This document shows, piece by piece, positions 32,401 to 39,539 of a DNA stretch of 64,000 bases. The DNA comes from Diphasiastrum complanatum (Eukaryota > Streptophyta > Lycopodiopsida > Lycopodiales > Lycopodiaceae): NCBI GenBank assembly GCA_029204225.1, contig CM055107.1:633942-697941 (forward strand). The letters are read 5' to 3'. Made by a program: the position numbers and the translations under genes. The notes beneath the pieces are model-generated. The model saw only the letters and a list, made by a program, of their open reading frames with translations, was not told where the DNA came from and did no database searches. Positions within the stretch are counted from its first letter, which is position 1, and every line of letters begins with the position of its first letter.

Positions 32401-35273
32401 CGTTGAGGATGTCGAGTCCAAAAGCACATCAGCAAATGTTGAGGTCTAGAATGAATCTAAAAATACATTAGCAAATGTTGAGAATTGAAGACTTCTAGAA
32501 GGCAAGTCTAAATGATATGTTGAAGATAACGTTGGGGACTCAAGATCCAAGGATGCTGAGGATTCTGGTGTGCCCAAGCATACCAAAGTGATTGAGGGTA
32601 CTAGTAAGCAAGGATTTAGTATTCCATCATAAGTTACTCTATAGAAATATAGTGTGTCCTTGATACATAGGCACCTGAACTAAATGATGTAAATGACAGT
32701 TTGGCATACTATATATTTACGCTTCTTTAGAGGCATTTGCTCTGGCTAGTATAAAAATGGACGTCCGCTAGTATGTAATAGTCGCTAGAAAAGTTTAAGA
32801 ATGGAGTGTCTTGGCAAGTAGGTTAAGATAACCATCTGAAGGCTGACAAATGAATTAGAAAAAGCATTTCCATAGTAGACTTGCCAAAGGTCCAGAAGGA
32901 TCAAGGAATAAACTCGTAACACTCCATTCCCCTTAAGAACCGTCTTGCTCCTCTAAGACAAAATCTGATAACAATTTGCGAAGAACGTACGTCTTTTCCA
33001 AGTGACATTCTCAACAGGCTGATCCTTCCATTTAACTAAATATTCTAGAAATAGAGTATGTCGCGTCTGGGTCTCTGTAATCAAGAACATCTTCTGGTTC
33101 ATGTGGAAGTTGTTGGAATATTGGATGGGCCTTACTGCTATCTGGGAGTTCTAATTCATAGGTAACTTCGCCTAATCTCCTAATAATATAAACAGACCAG
33201 AGTACCTAGGAGATAACTTAATACATACACCCATTTACTAGAGCAAGATGTTGATCTGGAAGGAAATGATGAGATGAAGTTGAAGAGGAAGGAGCAACGT
33301 AACTGCTAAACTTACAGTCTGTGACATTCGAAACACAGCTGGACCAAGGAATAAGGGATGCTTCTTGATGACGAGGTCTCTATTTAAATGCTAGTGATGT
33401 GGAGTATGATTCTGAGTAACACAAAAACATACAAAGGATAACCAAGCATAGGAGAGAAAGTAGAAGAAAAGTGGAGAATCTGGCCAGTAAACTGACTTGC
33501 ACCAAATCTCCAAGAACAAGTCCAACTGTAAACAGGTTGTGCACGATGAAAAATACCATTCTTGGCTCGGACTACCCAAACCTTGATGAAAGTAATCCAG
33601 TTGATTGTAACTTAGTTGTTTTCTGGATGAAGTACCAACAAGAAAGAGGTATCATTAACAGGTGGACTGATTGACAATGAGCTTGGAAACAATGTTGCAA
33701 ACTTGGATGGAGCGAAAGATGGCAAAGAAGCCTTTATGGAAGGGAACATTCATGTAGGAGACCAAGAATAAGATAAGACAGTATGCTTGTCATATCAGAA
33801 GATGTGCAGGAGATATTGCCGTGCTTCATGCATGACCAGGTAGACGAGGTTAAAGGTGGCCTGCGTTAAAAATGCTCAAAAGATCACGTGCAAGCCATAC
33901 AGAAACATTGTTATTATGCACATGGAAACAAAAGATAAAAAATATATCATCAAGGCATGTGGTCCATTGCATATGTATGCATAAGGATACAGGTTCATAC
34001 TGCCGTCCGTATGTGCACAGACCCTACTAAAATGTTTTTGCCAGGATGCTGCTGCATCAAGTGCTAGGGCTCTTAGAAACCTCCAAGTGGGGACTTCACA
34101 AATATCAATGGAATGTTTATTCAACCAGGACTGAGTCTGCTTGAGAGTTGCAAGTATTATCTTCACAGCATCACCGAGGCTCCTCCACCCTTGGATGAGG
34201 GTGGTGCCCTGAGTACAGGCTCAATCTCTGCTGAATAGAATAATATAGAAAGAGATACTATTTTTTAATTGGTCGATAGTTCTGTGAATGGATCCTATCC
34301 ACCGCTGTGGAGAATCCGTGAGAGCTAGAAATTTCATTTTATTTAAACTTTTGGAGGTCTAGACACATAGGTGCAGGAAGTAGGCCAACAGATTACAGAG
34401 GTAGATCATTTTTTCAAGGACCAGCCCATTTTAAACACTGATCAGAGACATGTTGTTGAATAGCATTGAACTATATGCCAACCTGAGAAAGATTCTTATT
34501 TACATAGTTGTTTTACCTACTGTGGCTCTCCAAAACAGAGGCAAACTATCTGAACAAGAATTACGATCTATACCTGCATGGTAAGGGGTAACACCTCAAG
34601 TAAAAAAACTTCAGCAGTTTCATAAGCAGAATTCAAAGTTAGTGTACAGGGCAACCAATTTGATGGTGAATACAACACCTCTGATGGGAAAACTCAATTT
34701 GCTACCTAATGAAAGTCAACAATGTCGTCAGAGTGCCTCTCCACACCGTGAGCCATGCTAGCTAGCTACAATCTAATGTTGTGTATTTCTATGTCATATG
34801 ATCGCTAACTCTTGTAAATTCACTATAAATTTGTTGATGGTGTAAGACTTTGTGATTGGAATCCATGGTTCAAGATTGCATGTCTTCTTGGTTATGTCCG
34901 GTATTGTCCTAGACATAACATGGATACATTTTATTTAAACTTGTTTTGGTTTGTATGGACTTGAATTTTTGTGAACAGATTATTTTGGTAGTCAATGAAG
35001 TCATCTCATTGGTGGTTAATGTCTTTTATTTTGTGTAAGCAGGATGGACGTTCCAAGAAAACCTTTTCAAAATGCAGCGCACTCACTTCCAAAATTTGCC
35101 CAGATTTTCGGAAGTGTTCATTACAGAGGTGCTTAAGAAAAATAGAAAGTGTCTGTCATGTCATTGATAAGCAGCAGGACTACCGCTGCAAATTTAACAG
35201 GGACTGTGGTGTTGATGCAACCACTTGTAAGAAAAGAACTTGTAGTGTTGCGGGATATTGTGGTTTGTGGTAA
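4314..35273 (+). CDS. MNS5: GH47 alpha-mannosidase-like protein, MNS5/EDEM type (14 exons visible, 5' end outside window)
   Basis: Exons: 4314-4356, 4718-4783, 5240-5301, 5616-5715, 5945-6127, 22978-23026, 23312-23491, 28238-28358, 28508-28589, 28686-28771, 28943-29043, 29336-29477, 29643-29790, 35043-35273. Joined they give one open frame of about 530 codons ending AGYCGLW-stop, with every junction in phase. Family: glycoside hydrolase 47, the EDEM/MNS4-MNS5 branch, which trims mannose from misfolded glycoproteins in the ER for degradation. Seen: FYHAYDNYMLHAFP-HDELKPLS at the start of the barrel; the catalytic acid Glu of NVFE-CNIRLLGG; the Asp of GVDSFYEYL; the Glu of YPLRPELAES; and STEGHP near the calcium site. 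A Cys-rich tail (CGVDATTC..RTCS.AGYCGLW) fits the plant MNS proteins. The missing 5' part should hold a signal peptide. All introns are GT-AG except one GC-AG. MNS5 rather than MNS4 is my judgement from the DELKPLSQTFTDSLGELGNL segment. Confidence 0.88.
4718..4783 (+). CDS. MNS5: Mannosidase exon 2 of window (GC donor)
   Basis: Acceptor ttttgtag. It encodes 22 residues, HDELKPLS...SLGELGNLK, in phase 0. The donor is AAG|gcaagt, a GC-AG intron: no in-frame GT donor is present at this point, while the strong context AAG|GCAAGT is typical of functional GC donors. Confidence 0.82.
5240..5301 (+). CDS. MNS5: Mannosidase exon 3 of window
   Basis: Acceptor ctcagcag. It encodes LEHLTYTYDGSALTLIESLS plus two bases of a Ser codon, with donor gtattt. 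GSALTLIESLS corresponds to the (Y/S)LTLIDSLDTL helix of GH47. A second AG three bases upstream could add one Gln. Confidence 0.85.
5616..5715 (+). CDS. MNS5: Mannosidase exon 4 of window (ends at catalytic Glu)
   Basis: Acceptor ggtgcag, donor gtatac. It encodes LAIMGNNTEFKKAV...DKDVRVNVFE. The last codon, GAG at 5713-5715, is the conserved Glu of the GH47 V(F)E..IR.LGG motif, the proposed general acid. The intron follows it directly. Confidence 0.88.
5945..6127 (+). CDS. MNS5: Mannosidase exon 5 of window
   Basis: Acceptor cttctacag, donor gtctga, 61 codons in phase 0. It encodes CNIRLLGGLISAHLLAKE..., YADQLLLLAEDLGQRLLPAF and TPTGIPYAWINLK, all standard GH47 helices. The following intron is 16,850 bp. 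Confidence 0.9.
6128..10214. other. Start of 16.85-kb intron, no gene recognised
   Basis: AT-rich sequence. Several stretches look like worn coding sequence in broken frames, for example 7240-7640 on + and a 104-codon + frame at 8922-9236 beginning MESFGKEKVFYLISPCLVV. I recognise no family in them. 7960-8520 has an LTR-like texture but no partner copy in the window. Confidence 0.4.
10215..10470 (+). repeat. Left LTR of the 12-kb element
   Basis: Begins TGTAGGGTTAGGGTAC and ends GATTTAGTTCA. It matches 22126-22375 through shared segments such as GGAGTTATCATTT and TAGCTATTGCTTGTAGGGC. Confidence 0.7.
10476..10487 (+). promoter_or_regulatory. Primer binding site (initiator tRNA-Met type)
   Basis: tggtatcagagc, five bases after the left LTR. 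Confidence 0.75.
10982..11334 (+). repeat. Dispersed 353-bp repeat, copy 1
   Basis: It runs from ACCAACTGCTCCATAGAAGA to GCAGGTTTACTAA and is about 94% alike, by eye, to 55028-55381 in the same orientation. In this copy a 109-codon + frame (from 11030) covers most of it, but the frame is broken in copy 2. It has no clear terminal repeats or duplication, so its class is unknown. Confidence 0.8.
11530..11900 (+). repeat. Degenerate tandem repeat, unit about 80-90 bp
   Basis: TTGGTGC recurs at 11624, 11714, 11792 and 11881, each followed by ...GGT(G/A)GACATTTTGG and mostly by TTC.TCACCACCTAT and GG(A/G)TTTT. At least four units are present, the first partly at 11530-11620. Confidence 0.7.
12037..12814 (-). 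repeat. 3' LTR of copia element (778 bp)
   Basis: From TGTCGGAAATCAG to ATTCCAACA on +. It contains about 95 bp (near 12244-12340) that are absent from the other LTR. It is rich in a GGGTCGGAAAAAT-like motif. Confidence 0.92.
12874..13494 (-). CDS. Truncated copia integrase fused in frame to an RT scrap (206 codons)
   Basis: The first part, LDLVHMDICGPMHIVSTGG, YLLTFIDDFSQRTATYFL and IKALRSDGGGVFISTEF, is the N-terminal half of a copia integrase core with its first two catalytic aspartates. The third-acid motif (PQQNGVAERKN in the family) is missing. Instead the same frame continues to TLYVHDTLLFSINLNLMKDI, the family's YVDD..L...NL.LM..IK region of reverse transcriptase, with the catalytic YVDD changed to YVHD. 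A deletion of about 1.7-2 kb of pol (estimated from family layout) must have joined the two. No start codon of its own is implied; it was part of a polyprotein. Confidence 0.8.
   Translation of the reverse strand: MLDLVHMDICGPMHIVSTGGAAYLLTFIDDFSQRTATYFLKEKSDTFKFFKQFKASAENSIQRRIKALRSDGGGVFISTEFKVYCTNTNSEAKSITNVDQCEAAMDTKSALLNENGFYPNSVDSNFHFKSISDFFINSTLYVHDTLLFSINLNLMKDIKCKLALEFKRPDKVPANYYHGVQKSTHLNKSDGNSRLRHNGFGKRAPA
13605..13985 (-). pseudogene. Copia protease/integrase linker (GAG-pre-integrase domain)
   Basis: The frame contains LHIPNLTKNLLLVSRITDLG, VEFDTQGCTIFD, GRRSGNLYKI and PLHFRLGHHNCKSIQKMSK. The LWH.RLGH-type motif marks the pre-integrase zinc region of copia polyproteins. The expected LWHxR is PLHFR here. 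It is separated from the protease frame by a frameshift near 13985. Confidence 0.8.
13846..14328 (-). pseudogene. Copia protease region
   Basis: The frame includes DIDSWYLDSGATQHMTHHKD, the DSGA active site of copia aspartic proteases, followed by VQLGDNSKHTIEGEGTVRV. The upstream zinc-knuckle segment is frame-shifted against it (CKYCKKTGH..., read around 14200-14250). Confidence 0.8.
14342..14983 (-). CDS. Copia gag (UBN2-type capsid), 213 codons
   Basis: It starts with ATG at 14983: MDPCSLIERLDGGNYYLWKF, then MVMLLAKELWYVVDG, QTAKEAWDILATLYD, LKMSEAKSVTSHISTFKNLM and SLPEAYENWV. This is the gag of Ty1/copia elements, which forms the particle around the RNA. The frame is open to a stop at the edge of the zinc-knuckle region, where it would have continued. 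It is the best preserved gene of this element, starting about 130 bases inside the PBS. Confidence 0.9.
   Translation of the reverse strand: MDPCSLIERLDGGNYYLWKFKMMVMLLAKELWYVVDGTEVKPEGDAAIITKRRLRDGKAFAMITLNIKDANIIHIRNAQTAKEAWDILATLYDIRDVTSKLYLRKFLDLKMSEAKSVTSHISTFKNLMEQMAAIGSVIEDSDAVMTLLLSLPEAYENWVMIILTQEQITLSKAISMLLQEEIRKSASSSGSGSDPQALYSKNQKFRSKKKSNM
15113..15124 (-). promoter_or_regulatory. Primer binding site of the copia element
   Basis: gctctgatacca on + (TGGTATCAGAGC on -), directly against the LTR start at 15125. Confidence 0.85.
15125..15807 (-). repeat. 5' LTR of copia element (683 bp)
   Basis: From TGTCGGAAATCAG to ATTCCAACA on +, with about 20 small differences from the other LTR plus one 95-bp gap. 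Confidence 0.92.
16404..17066. repeat. Possible degenerate inverted-repeat element with TTCGAA/GAACCGG arms
   Basis: The left arm (16404-16480) carries TTTCGAATCGCCTT, TTCGAACCG and TTTGAACCGGCGAATCGG. The right arm (16945-17066), read in reverse complement, carries GTTCGAACCGGCTTGG and TTTGAA..CG. Between them are plain sequence and a (CT)n tract. No target-site duplication was seen. Confidence 0.35.
16860..16925. repeat. (CT)33 microsatellite
   Basis: Uninterrupted CT, 66 bp. Confidence 0.95.
18781..18792 (+). promoter_or_regulatory. Second PBS-like site without a paired LTR
   Basis: tggtatcagagc follows about 300 bases that look like an LTR 3' half, with a TATA-like CTCTATATAATGAGG at about 18588 and then GATCCTTTTGTAT. 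It suggests the 5' end of another plus-strand LTR element inside the larger one. No second copy of its LTR is present in the window. Confidence 0.45.
19938..19962. repeat. (CT)n microsatellite
   Basis: 25 bp of uninterrupted CT. Confidence 0.9.
20367..20411. repeat. (CT)n microsatellite
   Basis: 45 bp of CT preceded by TTTC repeats. Confidence 0.95.
22126..22375 (+). repeat. Right LTR of the 12-kb element
   Basis: Starts TTTAGGGTTAGGGTAC (the TG end is worn) and ends GATTTAGTTCA, with AGTATAAATAGGAGCA as a TATA box. Confidence 0.7.
22978..23026 (+). CDS. MNS5: Mannosidase exon 6 of window
   Basis: Acceptor gcatgcag, donor gtatgg. It encodes HGVRVNETTETSTSGC plus one base. ETTETSTSGCG is the segment before the long helix of GH47 EDEM proteins. 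It sits at the far side of the 16.85-kb intron and restores phase exactly. Confidence 0.88.
23312..23491 (+). CDS. MNS5: Mannosidase exon 7 of window
   Basis: Acceptor gatgcag, donor gtatgt, 180 bp. It encodes GSLILEMGALTRLTGDPRFE..., LRRLWSMRSSLDLMG and WIEHSSGIGAG. These are highly conserved in the family. Confidence 0.9.
23597..23816. mobile_element. MITE-like 220-bp TIR element with GGAACG foldbacks
   Basis: The left end CCTTAGTTGCCCGTTCCG (23597-23614) and the reverse complement of the right end (23799-23816), CCTTAGAAGCCCATTCCG, match at 15 of 18 positions. The flanks repeat ACTGCA (23591-23596 and 23817-23822), a likely target-site duplication of 6-7 bp. Just inside the left end is an almost perfect 18-19-bp hairpin (arms 23609-23626 and 23630-23647, loop TTT) made of GTTCCGGAACGGAACGCG. 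The right side has a matching cluster of GGAACG and CGTTCCG words, around an AT-rich core. There is no coding capacity. It lies in the mannosidase intron after exon 7. The superfamily is not clear. Confidence 0.72.
24146..24701 (-). repeat. 3' LTR (556 bp) of the 3.7-kb element
   Basis: TGTCATGTGCC to GCACATGACA. Confidence 0.95.
25092..25790 (-). CDS. Unrecognised acidic ORF inside non-autonomous LTR element (232 codons)
   Basis: A frame with no stop for 232 codons; the same frame is open further upstream to about 25930, without an ATG. It is rich in Asp, Glu, Asn and Gln and contains DEDQLENPGQVLSDSCND, QCRECSTLQ-like cysteines (FDCRECSTLQ), PINESNVVLMEGVGAKSL and MNPNVGCMALRTALELDM. Upstream, a second frame at 26059-25670 overlaps it by 121 bases (SNGIPQLLIDIRTTNPKLC...). 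I recognise no domain. The reading direction is that of the element. It could be a divergent gag or a captured host gene piece. The clean open frame in a young element suggests recent coding use. Confidence 0.45.
   Translation of the reverse strand: MDEDQLENPGQVLSDSCNDHDQGQNKKVYYEQNELLQLQLNHGVQFDCRECSTLQINGYDHIIDNDLYGIIPEHGSSERYNIDAKFKYQYSNELFDDESGINIASMKSIIRDPSKDLKQICTELPINESNVVLMEGVGAKSLNILALEDVINPINKENMLTWKLNSKPSNSLCTDDQKDPYTAWDLMNPNVGCMALRTALELDMDTTILHQGAMHKAIAPDAGTKKGASGIG
25670..26059 (-). CDS. Second unrecognised frame in the same element (129 codons)
   Basis: It lies upstream of, and overlaps, the 232-codon frame. The first part, MQSNGIPQLLIDIRTTNPKL then YGTTLPLVQGQ, looks protein-like. 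The later part becomes a shifted reading of the acidic frame, so the true product probably changes frame near 25930, by splicing or an indel. Function unknown. Confidence 0.3.
   Translation of the reverse strand: MQSNGIPQLLIDIRTTNPKLCTIVDVYGTTLPLVQGQTSKPKADIDRDVLTNKIMNLLMKLAISRKKTKILISIYLPRRQNNISKTPMDKWMKTNLRIQVKSCPTVVMIMTKVKTRRYTMSRTNFYNCS
26060..27273 (-). other. 5' leader of the non-autonomous element, with purine-biased block
   Basis: 26225-26560 is strongly G/A-rich on + (GAGAGGGAGGG-type words), giving Pro/Ser-rich shadow frames on -. 26580-26760 holds T-runs with several (T)AGGGTTAGGG-like words. 26790-27240 is AT-rich leader that resembles 39560-39910. No gene was seen. Confidence 0.45.
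27274..27285 (-). promoter_or_regulatory. Primer binding site of the 3.7-kb element
   Basis: gctctgatacca on +, four bases before the right LTR. Confidence 0.85.
27290..27851 (-). repeat. 5' LTR (562 bp) of the 3.7-kb element
   Basis: TGTCATGTGCC to GCACATGACA. It has a 6-bp insertion (AGAGCA-like, near 27486) relative to the other LTR. Confidence 0.95.
28238..28358 (+). CDS. MNS5: Mannosidase exon 8 of window (catalytic Asp)
   Basis: Acceptor atttcag, donor gtagta. It encodes GVDSFYEYLVKAYILFGSEE and HRAYLATQQHFRHGPW. The Asp of GVDSFYEYL is a proposed GH47 catalytic residue. Confidence 0.9.
28508..28589 (+). CDS. MNS5: Mannosidase exon 9 of window
   Basis: Acceptor gtccag, donor gtatca. 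It completes the split Trp codon and encodes YHEADMRTGRATHWQFTSLQ then AFWPAVQ. Confidence 0.9.
28686..28771 (+). CDS. MNS5: Mannosidase exon 10 of window
   Basis: Acceptor aaggcag, donor gtaaga. It encodes VLIGDISAANLTHREFFHVW then EKFGVFPE plus two bases. Confidence 0.9.
28943..29043 (+). CDS. MNS5: Mannosidase exon 11 of window (catalytic Glu)
   Basis: Acceptor tgcccag, donor gtaggc. It encodes YLIDRGMIHPTEKYYPLRPE then LAESTFYLYQATK. The Glu of LRPELAES is the conserved GH47 catalytic base. Confidence 0.92.
29336..29477 (+). CDS. MNS5: Mannosidase exon 12 of window
   Basis: Acceptor gtctcag, donor gtaagt. It encodes DPWYLEVGKRIVNSLNIFTR, GGFASVKNVVSMELEDHQHS and FFLSE. Confidence 0.92.
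29643..29790 (+). CDS. MNS5: Mannosidase exon 13 of window
   Basis: Acceptor aatacag, donor gtgatc. It encodes CKYLYLLFDDTFLAGRNYIF, STEGHPFPVLKSW and KLEPIEK. The Thr of STEGHP is the expected calcium ligand. Confidence 0.92.
29791..32929. other. Last mannosidase intron, 5' part: no gene recognised
   Basis: About 3.1 kb. A worn PBS-like TTGATATCAAAGC near 30790 and patches of coding-like sequence on + (for example 31377-31592 and 32380-32640, acidic with repeated ANVE words) suggest retroelement debris too decayed to classify. Confidence 0.35.
32930..33230 (-). pseudogene. Ty3/gypsy chromovirus remnant: integrase C-terminus and chromodomain
   Basis: On the - strand, 33210-33100 reads ..RRLGEVTYELELPDSSKAHP with a preceding KLSPRYSG-like segment; this is the GPY/F region at the end of gypsy integrases. 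After a frameshift, 33060-32950 reads EYLVKWKDQPVENVTWKRR, the core of the chromodomain found only in chromoviruses. RT, RNase H and integrase core were not found upstream. Confidence 0.75.
33231..35042. other. Last mannosidase intron, 3' part
   Basis: No clear gene. A segment near 34045-34134 has an acceptor-like TTTTTGCCAG followed by an open stretch (DAAASSARALRNLQVGTSQI) to a stop. It lacks a good donor and is not needed for the mannosidase frame. Confidence 0.35.
35043..35273 (+). CDS. MNS5: Mannosidase last exon (Cys-rich tail and stop)
   Basis: Acceptor gtgtaagcag, 77 codons including TAA. It encodes DGRSKKTFSKCSALTSKICP, CSLQRCLRKIESVCHV, CKFNRDCGVDATTCKKRTCS and AGYCGLW. The Cys-rich end is typical of plant MNS4/MNS5. 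Phase 0 matches the donor at 29790 directly. Confidence 0.88.
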   Translation, partial: DGRSKKTFSKCSALTSKICPDFRKCSLQRCLRKIESVCHVIDKQQDYRCKFNRDCGVDATTCKKRTCSVAGYCGLW

Positions 35274-35456
35274 GGATAATCATTTCTAGGTCAAATTTTG
35301 CTCTCCCTTCCAAGATTTCATCAGAATGTCTAAAGGAAGTTCCTACTTCCCTTTCAATTGTGCAATTATAAGCCATATTAAAATTGGGCACTTTTGACAA
35401 GTCCAACGGGAGAGCCACGTTCCTCCTTGACTTATTTTTTGCAGGAGGTAAATGCT

Positions 35457-35462
35457 AATAAA
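35457..35462 (+). terminator. Candidate poly(A) signal of the mannosidase gene
   Basis: AATAAA 184 bases after the stop codon, followed by GCTCAATCC. It is the first canonical hexamer downstream. Confidence 0.45.
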
Positions 35463-38400
35463 GCTCAATCCCCAAAAAAAAAGAGCTGGCAGAAAAGTCA
35501 AACTAGTTGAGGAAGAAATGAAATATGGAGTGTTCCAAACAAACTGTTTGTCAATTCTACAGGTACTTGTTCTTCCCACAGAAGAGAAACATCGGCCCTC
35601 TTACACCACTAATCATTGAGTACTTGCAATTGTATTTCGTGAGAGGCAATATGCACCTTTAAAAAAAGATGCCATTTTTTATTTTTACTTGATGTGGATA
35701 ATGTCATCTTCATTATCTGGATAATACCAATCATACCTTAGAAGCATTGTTGGAGATGTCCTTTAATGTAATCACAATTTTCTGCTTATCATTACCTCTT
35801 GTTGCTTAGGTGCTTTTACAAGTTTTTGAGCCTTTTTGGTGAATATTGTTTGTGAAGGCAGACAACTAGCTCATTTTTCTTTTGGCTTCTTGGACATTTC
35901 TACCTCAAGATCAATTGAGACACAATCCATACTCTCGCGCCACCATTCCAAGGTCGTAGAAATACGCATATGTTCATGGTGCTTCATTGAACTTTAGTTG
36001 ACAAAAGCAACTTTTCATGGAGCTCTTCTAACCCTAAACTTAATGATATCTGCTTGGTTATTGAAGGGCTATTTCTTGTTGTCCCACCTTTCTTGAAAAA
36101 CATATTGCGCATTGTGTTGCACATAACTAGGTTTTTATGCAAAAGATTATGCATTCCATCTTTTGAGTTAAAGGAAACTCGACACTTCTATCAACTAATA
36201 ACACAATAGAATTAAATTTGCTCACATCTTTGGATGTTGCTTTTGTATTTAAATATCTTGCAAATCAGAGGACGTTTTCGAAAATTTTCCAGACTTGAAT
36301 GTGAATGTTATGAATAATTGTCGAAGGACACTCGAGTGACTGATGTTTTGAAGTCTCAAAACCTGGCTGAATATTATGAAATTTGAACCGACTTGAACAA
36401 AATTTGAAGAAGGTTCGAAGGTGACCTCTAAACGAAAATGGCCAAAAAGTATTGTATCTCTAGTGAATATTATAGCAATGTTGACAGATGATCGTGGGCT
36501 ATTAATTAAGGATAGTTTAGCAGTCAATCATCTCATAAATATCATGTTTGGGATCTGCATAAGAAAATAGACAGTTGAAATCAAATACAGATGCATCGCA
36601 TAATAGGTCACGGCAGTCAGATAGATTGAGTCAAACCTTTTTTGCAACAATGCGCAAGTCCTCAGTGACTGATCCAATGTAGTGCACTTAGCTTTGAGTG
36701 ATCAATTGGGCAATTACATATGCACATTTATCAGTAATGGAGTCTTTTTAGTCAGTATCAGTGTCATTACTTCAGATCTTTATATGCGCTTCTGTTTTAT
36801 TGTTAAGTATTTTTTTATATTTGTTTTGACTATCAGAGTTTGTAAGTTCTTGATGGCCTAGGTTTTTGTCTTTTATTCAATCTAAGCATAAGATAGGCAT
36901 TCGTTTTAATTCTGCACATATCTATCTTTTTTTTGTTATGTGATTTGGATCTTCCGATGCGCTGCAACTCAACAACTGTAATTCCTTTGACCACTTTCAC
37001 ATTTAACATAGGAAGTGGGTATAGAACATGCCATCTATGAATGCTTCACACCAAACCAACTAGTATTTCAGGAGTAGAACTCCATATTTTTTAATGCAAA
37101 CACAATGTTTAGTCAATAAAGCATATAAAATTATATTTTCATAACCCACGACTGTATGTTCTCAGCACTCTACTTACAATATGTTAGATTCAACTATAGA
37201 ATTACAGGATTGCATGTTCCAATAGCAATGTTAAAACCTAATGAAAAAGTTTCTATGTGATTGCTTCTCCATAGCAATTGTATAAAATAACATGAAACCT
37301 CACTACAATAGGCAAGATTTTCTCACCACCCAACCGAAAGTGTCCAACAACTTACTATTTCTAACGCTCTCTCTTGAATCAAATAAGACTATGAAAAAGA
37401 TCATATATTGTGGTTCGTTGCACAAGCTAATTGACAACTACTTTTTATGAAACAAAATAACATTTGCACACCAATAACTTAAAGCTAGAAAGCTCCTCCA
37501 AACATTCAGTCCTCATGAGTTATTATCAATGAATTGATCACTTGCTTCTCTCACAAAAATTCTATCTCACCCTCTTTCAAATAAGTTCTATTTTTATGTG
37601 CAAAGTCCTCCAAGGCCTCGCCTTGGCTTGCTTGTCACACGAGGTTGGCGTTTCCAAGGGAGTGATGCCCCTTTTACCTATGGCTAGGAAATTCTATGGC
37701 TATCTAACCCGACAATCTAATCATTCACACCTATGTAACCACACCTAATTAATCACAAGCAGATTGATCGAGGGCGGCCTCTTGTACCTTCCCCTCTCTC
37801 ACCTCTCTAAGAAATGCAAAAAATGTAGCAGAAAGTAGCTAAATGGAAAGCATTAAAGCATAACAAGAGAGAGAGAGGTGAGATAGTAAGATGCAAGGAT
37901 GTTTTGGTCATACTTTCGCATAATTTCCTCATCTGTATTGAATATGAAGTGCAAGTGATACCTTTTTATTCTTGGGGGAGGCCTAGCCCCTTGTCTTTGA
38001 TTGGCTATTCCAAGTTGGCAAGGATTCTGGTCCAAGCCCTTCCTACAAAATCTAATGGTTCTAATTTGGAAGGTGCTTGTCACATTATTCATTGTTTAAG
38101 CGGCATGAAGGATGAGTGGGTGTGGTCCAAAAACTCTTGCATCAACCACATTGTAAAGTGGCTCTCCCATTTTTCGCCAATCATCGATGTCTAGTAATAA
38201 AGCCTTGCCAATGGTAGTTGATCTAGTATTTCGTAAGATTTGAGCGGAAATTACGATTGAATGCAATTGGTTGGAGTAAATCATCCCACTTTGTTGGCAC
38301 ACTTGCGAGGAATTGGAAGTCATTGGCATAATGGATATTCAGATTTTAATTTGATACTAGAATCCGACGAGTTGATGCTCTCTTGTGCAAATGCCATGAG

Positions 38401-39539
38401 AGCACGCCCAAATTCCAGGTTCATTATTCATCCATAATGAGATGGAATTTTTGGCCAATTGAGGGTGTTTATGTTGATCGGTTCTTGCGAAGTTGGCATG
38501 TAATGAGAATTAATACACAATTGCCTTGGTCTAGCCACATAACTAGAGATTGATGATGGATTTCTCTCTAGGTATGTAGTGGCACCGTGGTTGATCACCA
38601 AGGGCTAGAAGATATTGAAGTTTTTTCTCCTGGATCTTTGATGTTCTGAACTTGAGATGTCATCTCCCTTGTGATGATTTGTAGAGATGGGTTTGCAAGT
38701 ACTCCTAGATTTTCTGTTCAAGGATTTCTAGCTAAAAAAGATCTCAGACTTCATCATTTGTTGCTTGGCCTTGGTTTGCTCAATTATTGTTGCTCCTTCA
38801 CCAAGTCGGCCTATTTGCCACCCCACCTTGATCATGTGCATGTGAATCTTGATAGATTGATGGAAGAGGGCTATCGATTGTAGGCTCCAAATGTGAGATT
38901 GCCTATTATTTTAACTATTGTAAGGCAACATGGCCCTTTTAGATATCTTGCATGACTACTCCCTTGTAATAGTCAAGTTGGCACTAAAATCTAGCCAATG
39001 TCATTTTGTAGGTTTTGACCTTTTGGATGAGATATTTGATATCTATTGAAGTGAGATCATGGTTTGGATGGAGTTTGTAGGTATGTGTCCCATTTTGTTG
39101 GTGACATTCTGAAGCTCTTTTTCAACCATTCATGTGTCAACTCTGATGCATTCAATTGTGCTTGCAAGATTGAGACTTGCTTTTTGGTCTCCTGCACAGC
39201 CTTTTGAACTTGGGCGTTGGTGTCATGTATGTTGGATTTATCTGAATAATCTACATCCATTCATCTATCCACTTTTACAATTTTACTCATGTTTTTATAT
39301 AGTCTGTAGAAATAAACAAGAACAAGGGTTTGACAAAGAGTATAGAACGTGTTCGAACCATCAAATGTTAATAGAATTTGTTTCCACTTGTTGTGAAGCT
39401 AACAACTTGCCTTAACTTTTTTTGCAAGCACTTTCCAAGAAGCCTAATTGGATACATGATAGCGCAATATGGCTAAGATCCAATTGCTATCCATGGCCAA
39501 AACAACTTTCTTCAACTGTCTTTTGGACTAGTAGAAAAG
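35463..39539. other. Intergenic, no gene recognised
   Basis: About 4 kb, AT-rich. On - a coiled-coil-like frame at 39260-39057 (NAQVQKAVQETKKQVSILQA) and on + frames at 37904-38194 and 38671-38883 look like worn coding sequence of an unknown element. No start/stop architecture or domain was identified. Confidence 0.4.

Noticed and set aside
34045-34142. Possible extra mannosidase exon (DAAASSARALRNLQVGTSQI)
   Set aside because: It has an acceptor-like site but hits a stop in its best frame and has no good donor. The frame from 29790 to 35043 is already in phase without it, and the total length then fits plant MNS5.
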